From: Neorhizobium lilium
GTDB taxonomy: Bacteria > Pseudomonadota > Alphaproteobacteria > Rhizobiales > Rhizobiaceae
Reading direction: 5' to 3'
Assembly (NCBI RefSeq): GCF_004053875.1
Contig: NZ_SBIP01000005.1
Location: 244,760 to 308,759, forward strand
Length of the DNA stretch: 64,000 bases
Both the position numbers and the translations under genes were made by a program. A model generated the notes under the pieces. That model was not told the DNA's origin and did not search any database. It saw only the letters and a program-made list of their open reading frames with translations. Position 1 is the first letter of the stretch; every line of letters begins with the position of its first letter. This document shows, piece by piece, positions 1-8,281 of the stretch.

Positions 1-1338
1 GCGCGTCAGGGTTCCGTTCACGAGATCTTCCACCTGTACCCGCGCATCGAGCTTGCGCTTGAAGTCCTGGCCGGCCGCCTTGGCGGGCTCGGGAAGGTTA
101 CTCCATTCGCGCGCGGCGGCCGCGAGATCCCCGTCGCGAACAGCGTTTTCGATGCGAGCGACGACAGCCTCGGGCGTGGAGCCTTCGACCTGGCCCACCT
201 GCCGGACCTTTACGACAGAGGCAGCCGACGAGAAGAGGCGCGCTGCCAGGCCCTGGTTCGGAGCGGGCTGCTCGGCAGCCTCCAGCATGGCGTCTGCAGC
301 TGGCGAAAAATCGCGTTGCAGTTCGGCGCGGGAGGGCACGCCGGACGCCGCGAAATCGTGCAACTGCGCGACGACCGGGTCGTCGGCGGCCACATTGGCG
401 AATGTCTGAAGTTCAGGCTCGAAAGGACCGCCGCGATCGATAGCGGCTTTCAAGGCTGCTGCGGCGACTGCGCGCGCGACCTGCTGTTCCGGACCGCGGT
501 CGTTGATCTTGGCTTCCGCTTCATTCAACCGGCGTGCAAGTCCTGCATCACTGCTGGCTGTGGCCTGGGTTGCCGAGCGGACGTCCTGAAGCTGCTTTTC
601 GAGAGATGCGAAGCGCTGCTGCATCTCCTCGGACGCTCCGCTGCTGGCTTGAGCCTGCTCCAGCGCCTGGATGCGGGCGGTCAGTGGCTCATCTCCAGCA
701 GGACGTTGCTTCAGTGCCTCGATCTCCTGTCGAAGTGCATCGAGTTCCGGCGAAGGAGCGGAGGAAGCGTTCCGGCTGTCGTCGCTGGAGGCTGCAGGCA
801 GATAGCCGGCATATTGCATACTGCCGGCCAGGAAGAGGGCGACGAGGCCACCGAAGATGCCGGAGGCGACCATTGCAGGCACCGAAGAGCCGGCGCGTGG
901 CGAAGCGGACGGTTCCCGCTCATACGAATGGGACGGCTCCGGCTCGAAACTGGAAGGTTCAGGCTTCCAGTCGCCCTTCGTACCGGTCGGCTTGGAATCT
1001 AAAGTTGCAGGCTCAGGCTCATGGCCGGGCAAGGCAGCCTGTTCCATCAGAGTTTCTTGCCCCAACGGGGTTTCCGCAACGGTGTGGTCCAATGGCGGCG
1101 TCTCCGAAGCTGTACTCGATGCAGCTTCTCCGCCTTGCTCGTGAGGAGCATCATTTGCGGCGCTCGCCAAGGGAGCATCATTTGCGGCGCTCGCCAAGGG
1201 AGCGTCGGGCGCGGCCGTCTCGTCGCTGTCATTGCTGCGAACGGGCTCCGAGACCACCCGTGATTCCTCGGGCGTCAGGTCGATCGTCACGGGGTCCTTG
1301 TCTGCCTTGGATCGGCGGGGTGGTTGTTCCTGTACCAT
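1..1338 (-). CDS. Mitofilin-like membrane protein (COG4223 type), 3' end outside window
   Basis: The frame stays open from an ATG at 1338 to the window edge, giving 446 codons without a stop, so the C-terminus is missing. The first ~145 residues are acidic, Pro/Ser-rich and probably disordered, and begin MVQEQPPRRSKADKD. A single hydrophobic membrane segment lies at about residues 149-175, followed by a Glu/Gln/Ala-rich coiled coil at about 190-255 and a helical domain of the type found in bacterial mitofilin relatives. The likely product is an inner-membrane protein with a cytoplasmic N-terminus and a large periplasmic part. It follows hemD by 88 bp on the same strand, an arrangement usual in rhizobia, where hemY tends to follow. 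A 27-bp tandem duplication lies in the disordered part. A link to membrane shape or haem enzymes is inferred only from family and position. Confidence 0.75.
   Translation of the reverse strand, partial: MVQEQPPRRSKADKDPVTIDLTPEESRVVSEPVRSNDSDETAAPDAPLASAANDAPLASAANDAPHEQGGEAASSTASETPPLDHTVAETPLGQETLMEQAALPGHEPEPATLDSKPTGTKGDWKPEPSSFEPEPSHSYEREPSASPRAGSSVPAMVASGIFGGLVALFLAGSMQYAGYLPAASSDDSRNASSAPSPELDALRQEIEALKQRPAGDEPLTARIQALEQAQASSGASEEMQQRFASLEKQLQDVRSATQATASSDAGLARRLNEAEAKINDRGPEQQVARAVAAAALKAAIDRGGPFEPELQTFANVAADDPVVAQLHDFAASGVPSRAELQRDFSPAADAMLEAAEQPAPNQGLAARLFSSAASVVKVRQVGQVEGSTPEAVVARIENAVRDGDLAAAAREWSNLPEPAKAAGQDFKRKLDARVQVEDLVNGTLTR
1145..1198. repeat. 27-bp perfect tandem duplication inside the mitofilin-like gene
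   Basis: Two identical 27-bp units, 1145-1171 and 1172-1198, are in frame and encode two copies of a nine-residue block containing LASAANDAP on the minus strand. They lie in the disordered N-terminal part of the protein and look like a recent slippage duplication. Confidence 0.9.
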
Positions 1339-1426
1339 CTCGACCTCTTTTCGCGTCTGATGACAGAAACTAGTGGGCGGCATTGTGGAAAGAAAGGGGC
1401 GTCAGACGTTTTGCTGTGCGGCGCAT

Positions 1427-2131
1427 CTAAAGGAGTGCAAAAATCCCGTCTTCGTCAGGCCGTGCGGCGACCCTGACATTATGGTGAAGCTGCGTGGGTA
1501 TGCGCTCAAGCACAGCGTCGCTGATAACCAAAACCATCAGGTTCCGCAGGCGGACGAGATGACGTGCCGGGCCGTCGAAGAAAAGACGGGCGCTTTCGGC
1601 CGAGTAGAGCAGAACCGCGTCCGCCTCCCGATCGTCGAGCCTGGCCCCGATCTCCGCGAGGTCGTAGGCTATCGGCAGCATGCGATAGATCTCGGCCACA
1701 TGCAGGGGCACGTGTTTTTCTGAGCAGGCGGCCTCGAAATGGGGCGAACGGGGATTGCCCGCGAGGTAGAGGACGGGGCGGCTCCCGGCTTGGGCTGCAA
1801 TAAGGTCGGCCAGACCACGCCCGCCGCCCGGCCCGGTGCGGATATCCGTGAACCCCAACTCCTCCGCCGCCTGTGCCGTCGCAGTTCCGACCGCAAAGAC
1901 CGGGGTTGCGAGGTGAGAGCCCAGATCATCCTTATGGTTTGACAGCGCTCGAAGAGCTTCGGCGCTGGTCACCGCCAGGACTGCATGCGGCTGCGCAAGC
2001 GCGCGCATTACCGCCTCTTGATCATGTAGGGCTTTCATCAACGGAATCAGGACGGGCTCATGCCCGAGGCTTTTCAGCCGCTCGGCGGTGCCGCCGGCGC
2101 TATATTCGGGGCGGGTGACGATAACCCGCAT
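1427..2131 (-). CDS. hemD: Uroporphyrinogen-III synthase
   Basis: HemD cyclises hydroxymethylbilane to uroporphyrinogen III with inversion of ring D, in the cytoplasm. The 234-residue protein opens with MRVIVTRPEYSAGGTAERL, the usual start of alphaproteobacterial HemD, and has the expected two-lobed length. HemD sequences are poorly conserved, so the call rests on the N-terminal motif, length and position. The start codon lies 5 bp after the hemC stop, so the two are almost certainly cotranscribed, and this enzyme uses the unstable product of HemC. The mitofilin-like gene follows. Confidence 0.93.
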   Translation of the reverse strand: MRVIVTRPEYSAGGTAERLKSLGHEPVLIPLMKALHDQEAVMRALAQPHAVLAVTSAEALRALSNHKDDLGSHLATPVFAVGTATAQAAEELGFTDIRTGPGGGRGLADLIAAQAGSRPVLYLAGNPRSPHFEAACSEKHVPLHVAEIYRMLPIAYDLAEIGARLDDREADAVLLYSAESARLFFDGPARHLVRLRNLMVLVISDAVLERIPTQLHHNVRVAARPDEDGIFALL

Positions 2132-2136
2132 GGCTG

Positions 2137-3066
2137 TCAGGCCCAGCCTTCGAAGAAGCCCGGACCCGCGGCCGCACGAATGGCTTCCCCGGCACTGCGG
2201 CCGAGAGTTTCCGCTTTCGTTCGTGTGCCGTCCATTTCGATGCTGTGTTCCTGGCGGCCGTCCGGCGTCAGGATCAGGCCTGAGAATTTCAGGCCCTCGC
2301 CATCGCAGATGGCATAGCCGCCGATCGGCGTACGACAGGAGCCATCGAGCGCTGTCAGGAAGGCGCGTTCGCAGGAGACCGCATCGAAGGTCGGACGATC
2401 GTTGACCGCTTCCAGCAGGGCGTCGATCCTCGAATCGCCAATGCGGCTTTCGATGCAGATCGCCCCTTGCGCCGGCGCCGGCGGAAAATCGGCGGGGTCG
2501 AGCAGTTCGGTCACCACCTCTTCCCGCGTCAGTCGCTTCAAGCCGGCATAGGCGAGCAGCGTTGCATCCACATGGCCTTCGTTCAGCTTACGCAGGCGCG
2601 TGCCGACGGAGCCGCGGAAGATCGTCACCTGGATATCGGGGCGTATGCGGCGGATCAGCGCCTGGCGTCTCAGCGAAGCCGTTCCTACCAGTGCGCCATC
2701 CGGAAGCGCCATCAGAGTCGGCGCCGTGCGGCCTATGACTGCGTCGCGGATATCCTCGCGCGGCAGATAGGCGGAGATATACAAGCCTTCCGGCAGTGCG
2801 GTCGGCATGTCTTTCGACGAATGCACGGCGAAATCCAGGTCGCCCGAGAGGAGTTTTTCCTCAAGCTCCAAGGTAAACAGGCCCTTGCCGCCGATTTCGC
2901 TCAAAGGGCGATCGGTGATGCGGTCGCCGGTCGTGGACATCACGACGATCTCGAACATCTCCTCCGGCAGGGCATGCGCCGCCATCAGACGTGCGCGTGC
3001 CTCCGCGGCCTGGGCGAGGGCGAGCGGGCTGCCTCGCGTCCCGATCCGGAAAGGTTTCGTTTGCAT
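2137..3066 (-). CDS. hemC: Porphobilinogen deaminase (hydroxymethylbilane synthase)
   Basis: HemC condenses four porphobilinogen molecules into hydroxymethylbilane using a dipyrromethane cofactor. The 309-residue protein starts [19 protein letters not shown]. It has the catalytic Asp in HSSKD (D86), the arginine-rich SLRR at 131-134 and the cofactor-binding cysteine in [10 protein letters not shown] (C244). The start at 3066 matches rhizobial homologues and has a GGA nine bases upstream; an in-frame ATG at 3075 is possible, and the open frame runs to 3123 without further homology. It is divergent from tsaD with about 70 bp between them and leads the hemC-hemD operon. Confidence 0.97.
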   Translation of the reverse strand: MQTKPFRIGTRGSPLALAQAAEARARLMAAHALPEEMFEIVVMSTTGDRITDRPLSEIGGKGLFTLELEEKLLSGDLDFAVHSSKDMPTALPEGLYISAYLPREDIRDAVIGRTAPTLMALPDGALVGTASLRRQALIRRIRPDIQVTIFRGSVGTRLRKLNEGHVDATLLAYAGLKRLTREEVVTELLDPADFPPAPAQGAICIESRIGDSRIDALLEAVNDRPTFDAVSCERAFLTALDGSCRTPIGGYAICDGEGLKFSGLILTPDGRQEHSIEMDGTRTKAETLGRSAGEAIRAAAGPGFFEGWA

Positions 3067-3137
3067 CCGCGTCATTCCATTGTTACCGGAGGGCTTCGTA
3101 GACCGGTTTCCCCGGCATCGCAATTATCGATAGGCGC

Positions 3138-4235
3138 ATGGCGAGTTTTCTTCGCATTCTCGGGATCGAAACAAGCTGCGACGAAACGGCTGCGGCCGTG
3201 GTGGCGCGTCACGAGGACGGACGCGGCGAGATCTTGTCCGACGTGGTCTTTTCCCAGCTGGACGAGCACAGCCTCTATGGCGGTGTGGTGCCGGAGATTG
3301 CGGCGCGCGCCCATGTGGAAGCGCTCGACGGTCTCGTGGAGGAGGCGCTGCACCGCGCCAATGTGTCGCTACAGGATGTGGACGCGATTGCCGCGACCTC
3401 CGGCCCGGGATTGATCGGCGGGCTGATCGTCGGGCTGATGACTGCCAAGGCGATTGCGCGGGCGGCCGGCAAGCCGCTGTTCGCCATCAACCATCTTGAA
3501 GGTCATGCGCTGACGGCGCGGCTGACGGACGGGCTGTCATTCCCTTACCTGATGCTGCTCGTCTCCGGCGGGCATACGCAGCTCGTGCTGGTGCGCGGCG
3601 TCGGCGAATATGAGCGCTGGGGCACGACCATAGACGATGCGCTGGGCGAGGCCTTCGACAAGACCGCCAAGCTGCTGGGCCTGCCTTATCCCGGCGGTCC
3701 GGCGGTGGAAAAGGCTGCCCAGAAGGGCAATTCGGACCGGTTTTCTCTGCCGCGGCCGCTGGTGGGCGAAGCGCGGCTCGACTTCTCCTTTTCGGGCCTG
3801 AAGACAGCCGTACGTCAGGCAGCGACCGATATCGCGCCCTTGAGCGATCAGGACGTGGCCGACATCTGCGCCTCCTTCCAGAAGGCGATATCGCGCACGC
3901 TGCGGGACAGGATCGGGCGCGGGCTTGCCCGCTTCAGCCGAGAATTTGCGGCACTCGACGTGGACCCGGCGCTGGTGGTGGCGGGCGGTGTCGCCGCCAA
4001 CCAGGACATCCGCCGGACGCTGCAGGCGCTGTGCCTGGAGCATGGTTTCCGCTTCATCGCACCGCCGCTCCGGCTGTGCACGGATAATGCCGCGATGATT
4101 GCCTGGGCCGGGCTCGAGCGGCTTGCGGAAGACATGCCGACCGATACGTTCGACGTTGCGCCGCGCTCCCGCTGGCCGCTGGATGCGCAGGCCCAGACGC
4201 TGCTCGGCTCCGGCAAGCGGGGTGCCAAGGCATGA
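3138..4235 (+). CDS. tsaD: tRNA N6-adenosine threonylcarbamoyltransferase
   Basis: TsaD transfers threonylcarbamoyl to A37 of tRNAs that read ANN codons, working with TsaB and TsaE. The 365-residue ASKHA-fold protein has the N-terminal phosphate loop GIETSCDET (9-17), VPEIAARAH (51-59) and the metal-binding NHLEGH (H119, H123), followed by the sugar-binding GGHTQL segment and a C-terminal DNAAMIAW block. All active-site motifs are intact. The stop overlaps the gpsA start in an ATGA (4232-4235), indicating translational coupling. The promoter must lie in the short divergent gap shared with hemC. Confidence 0.97.
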   Translation: MASFLRILGIETSCDETAAAVVARHEDGRGEILSDVVFSQLDEHSLYGGVVPEIAARAHVEALDGLVEEALHRANVSLQDVDAIAATSGPGLIGGLIVGLMTAKAIARAAGKPLFAINHLEGHALTARLTDGLSFPYLMLLVSGGHTQLVLVRGVGEYERWGTTIDDALGEAFDKTAKLLGLPYPGGPAVEKAAQKGNSDRFSLPRPLVGEARLDFSFSGLKTAVRQAATDIAPLSDQDVADICASFQKAISRTLRDRIGRGLARFSREFAALDVDPALVVAGGVAANQDIRRTLQALCLEHGFRFIAPPLRLCTDNAAMIAWAGLERLAEDMPTDTFDVAPRSRWPLDAQAQTLLGSGKRGAKA

Positions 4236-5215
4236 GTGAGCGGATCGCGGTGATCGGAGCCGGCGCGTTCGGAACCGCCCTTGCCGCGGTGATGGCGCTG
4301 GAAGGCCGGCATCCTGTAACGCTTGTCGGACGCGACCCGGCGCTGATGACCGACCTGCGCAACGAGCGCATCCACGATGCGGCGCTTCCTGGCGTTCCTT
4401 TGCCGGACGTGCTGGAGTTTTCCGCCGAGCCCGATGCAGTCGAGCAGGCGCACTTCGTGCTGTTTGCCATGCCATCCCAGGCACAGCTCGATGCCGCCCG
4501 GCACTACGGTCCCTATCTTGGCGCCGATGCGGTTGTGGTCACCTGCGCCAAGGGCATAGACAGGGCAAGTGGGCGCATCCTGACGGATGTGCTGGAAGTG
4601 GCCCTGCCGCATCACGCGGTGGCTGCTCTTTCCGGGCCTGGATTTGCGGCGGATATCGCCCGCGGACTGCCGACCGCCATGGCGATCGCTGCCGCTGACG
4701 AAGCCATTGCCGAACGCCTGGCTGCTGGGCTCTCGTGCCGCAGCTTCCGTCTTTACCCTTCAGCCGACCGGATCGGCGTGCAGCTCGGCGGAGCGCTCAA
4801 GAACGTCCTGGCAATCGCCTGCGGGATCGTGGAAGGCGCCGGTCTTGGCGAATCCGCGCGGGCGGCACTGATTTCCCGCGGACTTGCGGAAATGTCGCGC
4901 CTTGTGGAGGCGATGGGCGGCAGGGCGGATACTGTCCGTGGCCTGTCGGGCCTCGGCGATCTCGTGCTGACGGGGACGAGCCACCAATCCAGAAACCTGC
5001 GCTTCGGCATTGCGCTCGGGCAGGGCACGCCCCGGGAGACGGAAGGCGGCTTGCTAGTCGAGGGCGTGTTTGCGGCCTCTGTCGCAGCCAGGCTGGGCGT
5101 AGAGTTTTCCGTGGACCTGCCGGTCACCGATGCCGTCGCCGCGATCATCGACGGCAAGCTTGGTATTGCCGACGCGGTCGAGCGCCTAATGGCCCGGCCG
5201 ATCACCACCGAATAG
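4232..5215 (+). CDS. gpsA: NAD(P)+-dependent glycerol-3-phosphate dehydrogenase
   Basis: GpsA reduces dihydroxyacetone phosphate to sn-glycerol 3-phosphate for phospholipid synthesis. The 327-residue protein has an N-terminal Rossmann loop, GAGAFG at 9-14, the conserved LSGPGFA segment near 133-139 and the catalytic lysine in GGALKN (K190). Length and motifs are typical. It overlaps tsaD by 4 bp and is followed 33 bp later by the YciI-like gene. tsaD-gpsA-yciI is a common order in Rhizobiales. Confidence 0.97.
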   Translation: MSERIAVIGAGAFGTALAAVMALEGRHPVTLVGRDPALMTDLRNERIHDAALPGVPLPDVLEFSAEPDAVEQAHFVLFAMPSQAQLDAARHYGPYLGADAVVVTCAKGIDRASGRILTDVLEVALPHHAVAALSGPGFAADIARGLPTAMAIAAADEAIAERLAAGLSCRSFRLYPSADRIGVQLGGALKNVLAIACGIVEGAGLGESARAALISRGLAEMSRLVEAMGGRADTVRGLSGLGDLVLTGTSHQSRNLRFGIALGQGTPRETEGGLLVEGVFAASVAARLGVEFSVDLPVTDAVAAIIDGKLGIADAVERLMARPITTE

Positions 5216-5248
5216 CCGAGACGACAATTATTCCAAAGGAGAGACCCG

Positions 5249-5578
5249 ATGCTGTTTGCCTTCCTCTGCACCGACAAGCCGAACCATCTCAATGTCCGCA
5301 TGGAAACGCGGCCGGCGCATCTGGAGCATCTCAACACGCTGAACGCCAGCGGCCAGCTGAAATTCGCCGGGCCTTTCCTCGATGACGAAGGCAAGCCGAA
5401 CGGCAGCCTGGTGGTCGTCGATGCGGCCGACATGGCGGCGGCGCGGACGCTTGCCGAAGCCGATCCTTACTACCTCGCCGGGCTGTTCGAAAAGGTTGAC
5501 GTCAAGCCGTGGAGCTGGACGATCAACAACCCTGGCAACAAACCTGGCAACAACCCTGGCAACAACCCTGCGAACTGA
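5249..5578 (+). CDS. YciI-like protein with an Asn-Pro-Gly repeat tail
   Basis: This 109-residue cytoplasmic protein has a YciI-type ferredoxin-like fold over about residues 1-90, beginning MLFAFLCTDKPNHLNVRMET, with the typical GPFLDDEGKPNGSL segment. The family is related to muconolactone isomerases and its role here is not known. The last ~18 residues are a low-complexity Asn-Pro-Gly-Asn tail made by four 12-bp repeats, which is not part of the fold. A good GGAGAG ribosome-binding site precedes the ATG. It is probably cotranscribed with gpsA and the EVE-domain gene 8 bp downstream. Confidence 0.85.
   Translation: MLFAFLCTDKPNHLNVRMETRPAHLEHLNTLNASGQLKFAGPFLDDEGKPNGSLVVVDAADMAAARTLAEADPYYLAGLFEKVDVKPWSWTINNPGNKPGNNPGNNPAN
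5528..5575. repeat. Four 12-bp tandem repeats at the 3' end of the YciI-like gene
   Basis: Four consecutive 12-bp units at 5528, 5540, 5552 and 5564, consensus aaccctggcaac, run in frame up to the stop codon and encode NPGN-type repeats. Units 2 and 4 carry small substitutions. Confidence 0.9.
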
Positions 5579-5586
5579 GGCGAACC

Positions 5587-6027
5587 ATGGCCTACTGGCT
5601 CTACAAGTCGGAACCCTCGGCCTGGTCCTGGGAACAGCAAAAGGCGGCGGGGGCCAAGGGCACCGAATGGACAGGCGTCCGCAACTACCTGGCACGCAAC
5701 AACATGCGGGCCATGAAGATCGGCGACAAAGGCTTCTTCTACCATTCCAACGAGGGCCTGGAGATCGTCGGCATCGTGGAAGTCTGCGCCCTGTCGCATC
5801 CGGACTCTTCGGCCAAGGGCGATCCCAAATGGGACTGCGTCGATATTCGCGCCGTCATGGATGTGCCGAAGCCCGTGACGCTGAAAGAGATCAAGGCCAA
5901 TTCAAAGTTCGAAAAGATGGCTCTGGTGACGTCGATGCGGCTTTCGGTGCAGCCGGTCATGGATGAGGAATATCTGGAGATCTGCAGGCTCGGCGGTATC
6001 GACAAGCCGCCACGCTCTTCCGATTGA
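5587..6027 (+). CDS. EVE (PUA-like) domain protein
   Basis: The 146-residue protein begins MAYWLYKSEPSAWSWEQQ and is a single EVE domain, with the hallmark TEWTGVRNYLARNNMR and KGFFYHSN segments near residues 27-60. EVE domains have a PUA-like fold and some bind modified bases in RNA or DNA. The target here is unknown. The ATG at 5587 gives the canonical N-terminus, so an open frame extending upstream to 5509 is not used. It lies between the YciI-like gene and a methyltransferase gene and is probably part of the tsaD-gpsA transcription unit. Confidence 0.9.
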   Translation: MAYWLYKSEPSAWSWEQQKAAGAKGTEWTGVRNYLARNNMRAMKIGDKGFFYHSNEGLEIVGIVEVCALSHPDSSAKGDPKWDCVDIRAVMDVPKPVTLKEIKANSKFEKMALVTSMRLSVQPVMDEEYLEICRLGGIDKPPRSSD

Positions 6028-6034
6028 CTCGATC

Positions 6035-6682
6035 TTGAAGACCGACCCCCGGACCTTCATCCTTGCCAATACGACGCTCATGCGCCCTCCGCATGTGCCG
6101 GAAATACGCCTGCATCTCGCCAGCGAGGCGCATGAGCTTTGGCAGAAGACGGAGGAGGATCTGGAGGAAATCGGCCTTCCGCCACCGTTCTGGGCCTTTG
6201 CCTGGGCGGGAGGGCAGGGGCTCGCCCGTTTCGTGCTGGATCATCCCGATGTGGTTGCGGGTAAATCCGTGCTGGATTTTGCCAGCGGGTCGGGCCTCGT
6301 CGCCATCGCCGCCAAGCTTTCCGGTGCTTCCGGCGTACTCGCCGCCGATATCGACCCGTGGGCAGAAAGCGCGATCGCTTTGAATGCGCTGGAGAACGGT
6401 GTCGAGATCTGCTTCACGTCCGAAAACCAGATCGGCAGGTCCACGGAAGCGGACATTATACTGGCGGGAGATGTTTTCTACGACCGGGATTTCGCTGATG
6501 TGCTGATCCCCTGGTTCGCGGCGCTTGCCGGCGAGGGAAAGCTGGTTCTGGTGGGCGATCCGGGCCGCAGCTATTGTCCCCGGGAGCGGCTGGAGCAACT
6601 CGCTGTCTATGAAGTGCCGGTGACCCGGGCGCTGGAGGACAGCGAGGTCAAACGCACGACGGTCTGGCGGTTCGTATCGTGA
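6035..6682 (+). CDS. Class I SAM-dependent methyltransferase (protein lysine methyltransferase-like, COG3897)
   Basis: The 215-residue protein reads PPHVPEIRLHLA, LPPPFWAFAWAGGQGLARF and then the SAM-binding loop VLDFASGSGLVAIAA (about residues 71-85) followed by AADIDPWAESA. This matches the nicotinamide N-methyltransferase/ETFB-lysine methyltransferase-like family, whose rhizobial members are often annotated as protein methyltransferases. The substrate is not known. The start is uncertain: TTG at 6035, 7 bp after the EVE stop, gives the N-terminus seen in relatives (KTDPRTFILANT), while the open frame runs back to 5963 inside the EVE gene and ATG 6080 is a shorter option. Confidence 0.82.
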   Translation: MKTDPRTFILANTTLMRPPHVPEIRLHLASEAHELWQKTEEDLEEIGLPPPFWAFAWAGGQGLARFVLDHPDVVAGKSVLDFASGSGLVAIAAKLSGASGVLAADIDPWAESAIALNALENGVEICFTSENQIGRSTEADIILAGDVFYDRDFADVLIPWFAALAGEGKLVLVGDPGRSYCPRERLEQLAVYEVPVTRALEDSEVKRTTVWRFVS

Positions 6683-6748
6683 GTTAAATTTGCAGCCAGT
6701 GGCCGACGGGCGCTATGGTTGCGGTCTTAAGTGAGAGGAAAAAGCAGG

Positions 6749-7039
6749 ATGGCCAAAGCATATTGGGTTGCCACATACCGATCCGTCACCGATCCGGATA
6801 AGCTTGCGGCCTATGCCAAGCTTAGCGGTCCCGCAATCAATGCTGCGGGCGGACGCATTCTGGCGCGAGGCCTGCCGTCACAGGTCTACGAACTGGGTCT
6901 CGAACAGCGAACGGTGCTGATCGAATTCGACAGTGTAGAGCAGGCGCGCGCCGCGCATGACAGTTCCGCCTACCAGGAAGCCCTGGCCTTGCTCGAAGGC
7001 GGCGCCGAACGCGACATCCGCATCATCGAGGGCATCTGA
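6749..7039 (+). CDS. DUF1330 family protein
   Basis: The 96-residue protein starts MAKAYWVATYRSVTDPDKL and contains a single DUF1330 dimeric alpha/beta-barrel domain, with the typical GGRILARG and VLIEFDSVEQARAAHDS segments. The role of the family is unknown. A GAGAGGA motif lies upstream of the ATG at 6749, which is preferred over the open-frame start at 6731. It ends 2 bp before the convergent stop of the next gene. Confidence 0.88.
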   Translation: MAKAYWVATYRSVTDPDKLAAYAKLSGPAINAAGGRILARGLPSQVYELGLEQRTVLIEFDSVEQARAAHDSSAYQEALALLEGGAERDIRIIEGI

Positions 7040-7041
7040 CG

Positions 7042-7593
7042 TCAACGCCCGCCGCGGATGACGCAGACGCCTTCTTCATAGAAGCAGGCGTCGCGTGCGG
7101 CGAAGCGCTCGCTGCCCTCGTTCTGGTTCACGTGAATGATCTTGGCGCGGGGCGCCCGAAACACAGGGATGGCCGCGTCGTCGTCGCGATAGCCGCGATC
7201 GAAGTAGACGCCGTTTCCATCGTCGCGATAGGCCCATGTGGAGCCGGCCCAGGTGGCGCCGCTACGCTCGGAACCGGTGAAGTCGCGGTCGCTTTCGAAG
7301 CGCCGGATCGAGCGGTTGCGGCTCAGATCGGTACTGTCGGCAAACTGGCGGCGAGCCGTATGGTTGTTATGGCGGTCCCAACGGTCGTTGCGGACCCACT
7401 GCCGATGATGCCGTCCACTAAAGGTGTTGCCCACAAATTCGGAACTTCCGAAGTGGCGCCCGTGGTGGGCATGATGCCGGTCCAGTCGATGACCCCGCTC
7501 TGCGGCTTCCGCGCCCGCCGCCGTCAACGTGGCAGCAACAAGCATAAGGCAGGCCAGCGCCGCCACCACAGATTTCATCCGATTCGCGATCAT
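7042..7593 (-). CDS. His/Arg-rich secreted protein of unknown function
   Basis: This 183-residue protein begins MIANRMKSVVAALACLMLVAATLTAAGAEA-A, a clear Sec signal peptide with a likely cut after AEA near residue 30. The mature part starts with a His-rich stretch (HRLDRHHAHHGRH), is rich in Arg, Asp, Trp and Tyr, and ends in a short region with two cysteines, ACFYEEGVCVIRGG, that could form a disulphide. I do not recognise a domain. ATG 7593 is chosen because GGAG lies six bases upstream; an upstream in-frame ATG at 7608 has no such site. Metal binding by the His stretch is possible but not shown. Confidence 0.75.
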   Translation of the reverse strand: MIANRMKSVVAALACLMLVAATLTAAGAEAAERGHRLDRHHAHHGRHFGSSEFVGNTFSGRHHRQWVRNDRWDRHNNHTARRQFADSTDLSRNRSIRRFESDRDFTGSERSGATWAGSTWAYRDDGNGVYFDRGYRDDDAAIPVFRAPRAKIIHVNQNEGSERFAARDACFYEEGVCVIRGGR

Positions 7594-7740
7594 GGCGAAC
7601 TCCTGCATACAAGGTTAACCATTGGTTAACACAAACTGGCGCAGCAGGATCGGGCGGCAACGATTTCTTCGTCTTTTATGGTTAACGCTGGAATGGGTGA
7701 GCGGGTGCGAAGGACTTGACAATCACACAATCGATTAAAT

Positions 7741-7757
7741 TTCAGAATGGATCTAAA
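7741..7757 (+). promoter_or_regulatory. Irr-type iron control element (ICE-like box) upstream of sdhC
   Basis: The sequence TTCAGAA-TGG-ATCTAAA matches the published rhizobial ICE consensus TTTAGAA-N3-TTCTAAA at 12 of 14 positions. It lies about 120 bp before the sdhC start and about 20 bp after the TTGACA hexamer, so a bound Irr protein could block transcription. Succinate dehydrogenase carries haem and three Fe-S clusters, which makes iron control plausible. Binding is inferred. Confidence 0.45.
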
Positions 7758-7802
7758 TGTTCTTGTCGTCAGACATCCGTGAGCATAAACCACGCTCATG
7801 AT

Positions 7803-7831
7803 GCAATGCACATTTCTTCAGCGTGCATTGC
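7803..7831. promoter_or_regulatory. Perfect 9-bp inverted repeat in the sdhC leader
   Basis: GCAATGCAC (7803-7811) and GTGCATTGC (7823-7831) are exact inverse complements separated by 11 bases. The structure ends 45 bp before the sdhC start and is not followed by a T-run, so it is either a protein-binding operator or an RNA hairpin in the 5' leader. Confidence 0.6.
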
Positions 7832-7876
7832 CGGGCGTCTGCCCTTTGACACTGCATACGACGCCGCGAGGTTCTG

Positions 7877-8269
7877 ATGGCGAATGTGACGAATAACCGG
7901 CCCCTGTCGCCGCATCTGCAAATCTACCGCTTTATTCCCACCATGGCGATGTCGATCGTTCACCGTATTACCGGTGCGGCGCTCTACTTCGGCACCTTGC
8001 TGGTCGCCGCCTGGCTGATTGCCGCGGCCTCGGGTGAGGAGCACTTCAACCAGGTCAACTGGCTGTTCGGCTCGATCATCGGCCAGATCGTGCTGTTGGG
8101 CTATACCTGGGCGCTGCTCCACCATCTGCTGGGCGGCCTGCGCCACATCATGTGGGATCTCGGCTACGGCTTCGAGAAAGAGTTTTCCACCAAGCTCGCC
8201 AAGGGCAACCTCATCGCTTCCATCGTGCTCACGGTGGTGGTCTGGGCAATCGTGCTGATCATTCGCTGA
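7877..8269 (+). CDS. sdhC: Succinate dehydrogenase cytochrome b556 subunit
   Basis: SdhC is one of the two membrane anchors of complex II and helps bind haem b and ubiquinone. The 130-residue protein has the N-terminal RPLSPHLQIYR motif, SIVHRITGAAL at the quinone site, the haem-ligand region HHLLGGLRH near residues 80-88, and three hydrophobic membrane helices. It is the first gene of the operon; sdhD starts 12 bp after its stop. ATG 7877 follows a GAGG motif. Confidence 0.96.
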   Translation: MANVTNNRPLSPHLQIYRFIPTMAMSIVHRITGAALYFGTLLVAAWLIAAASGEEHFNQVNWLFGSIIGQIVLLGYTWALLHHLLGGLRHIMWDLGYGFEKEFSTKLAKGNLIASIVLTVVVWAIVLIIR

Positions 8270-8281
8270 GGAGATAGTTCA

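Larger units (their letters stand above)
7594..7876. promoter_or_regulatory. Divergent control region between the His-rich gene and sdhC
   Basis: This 283-bp AT-richer gap should hold the sdh operon promoter. A consensus -35 hexamer TTGACA lies at 7716-7721, but no good -10 is evident at the right spacing. Just downstream are an Irr-box-like sequence (7741-7757) and a perfect inverted repeat (7803-7831), listed separately. A second TTGACA at 7846 is too close to the sdhC start to serve as its main promoter. Confidence 0.45.

Noticed and set aside
1145..1198. Possible CRISPR-like repeat pair
   Set aside because: Two adjacent in-frame 27-bp units without spacers, inside a coding region; a slippage duplication.
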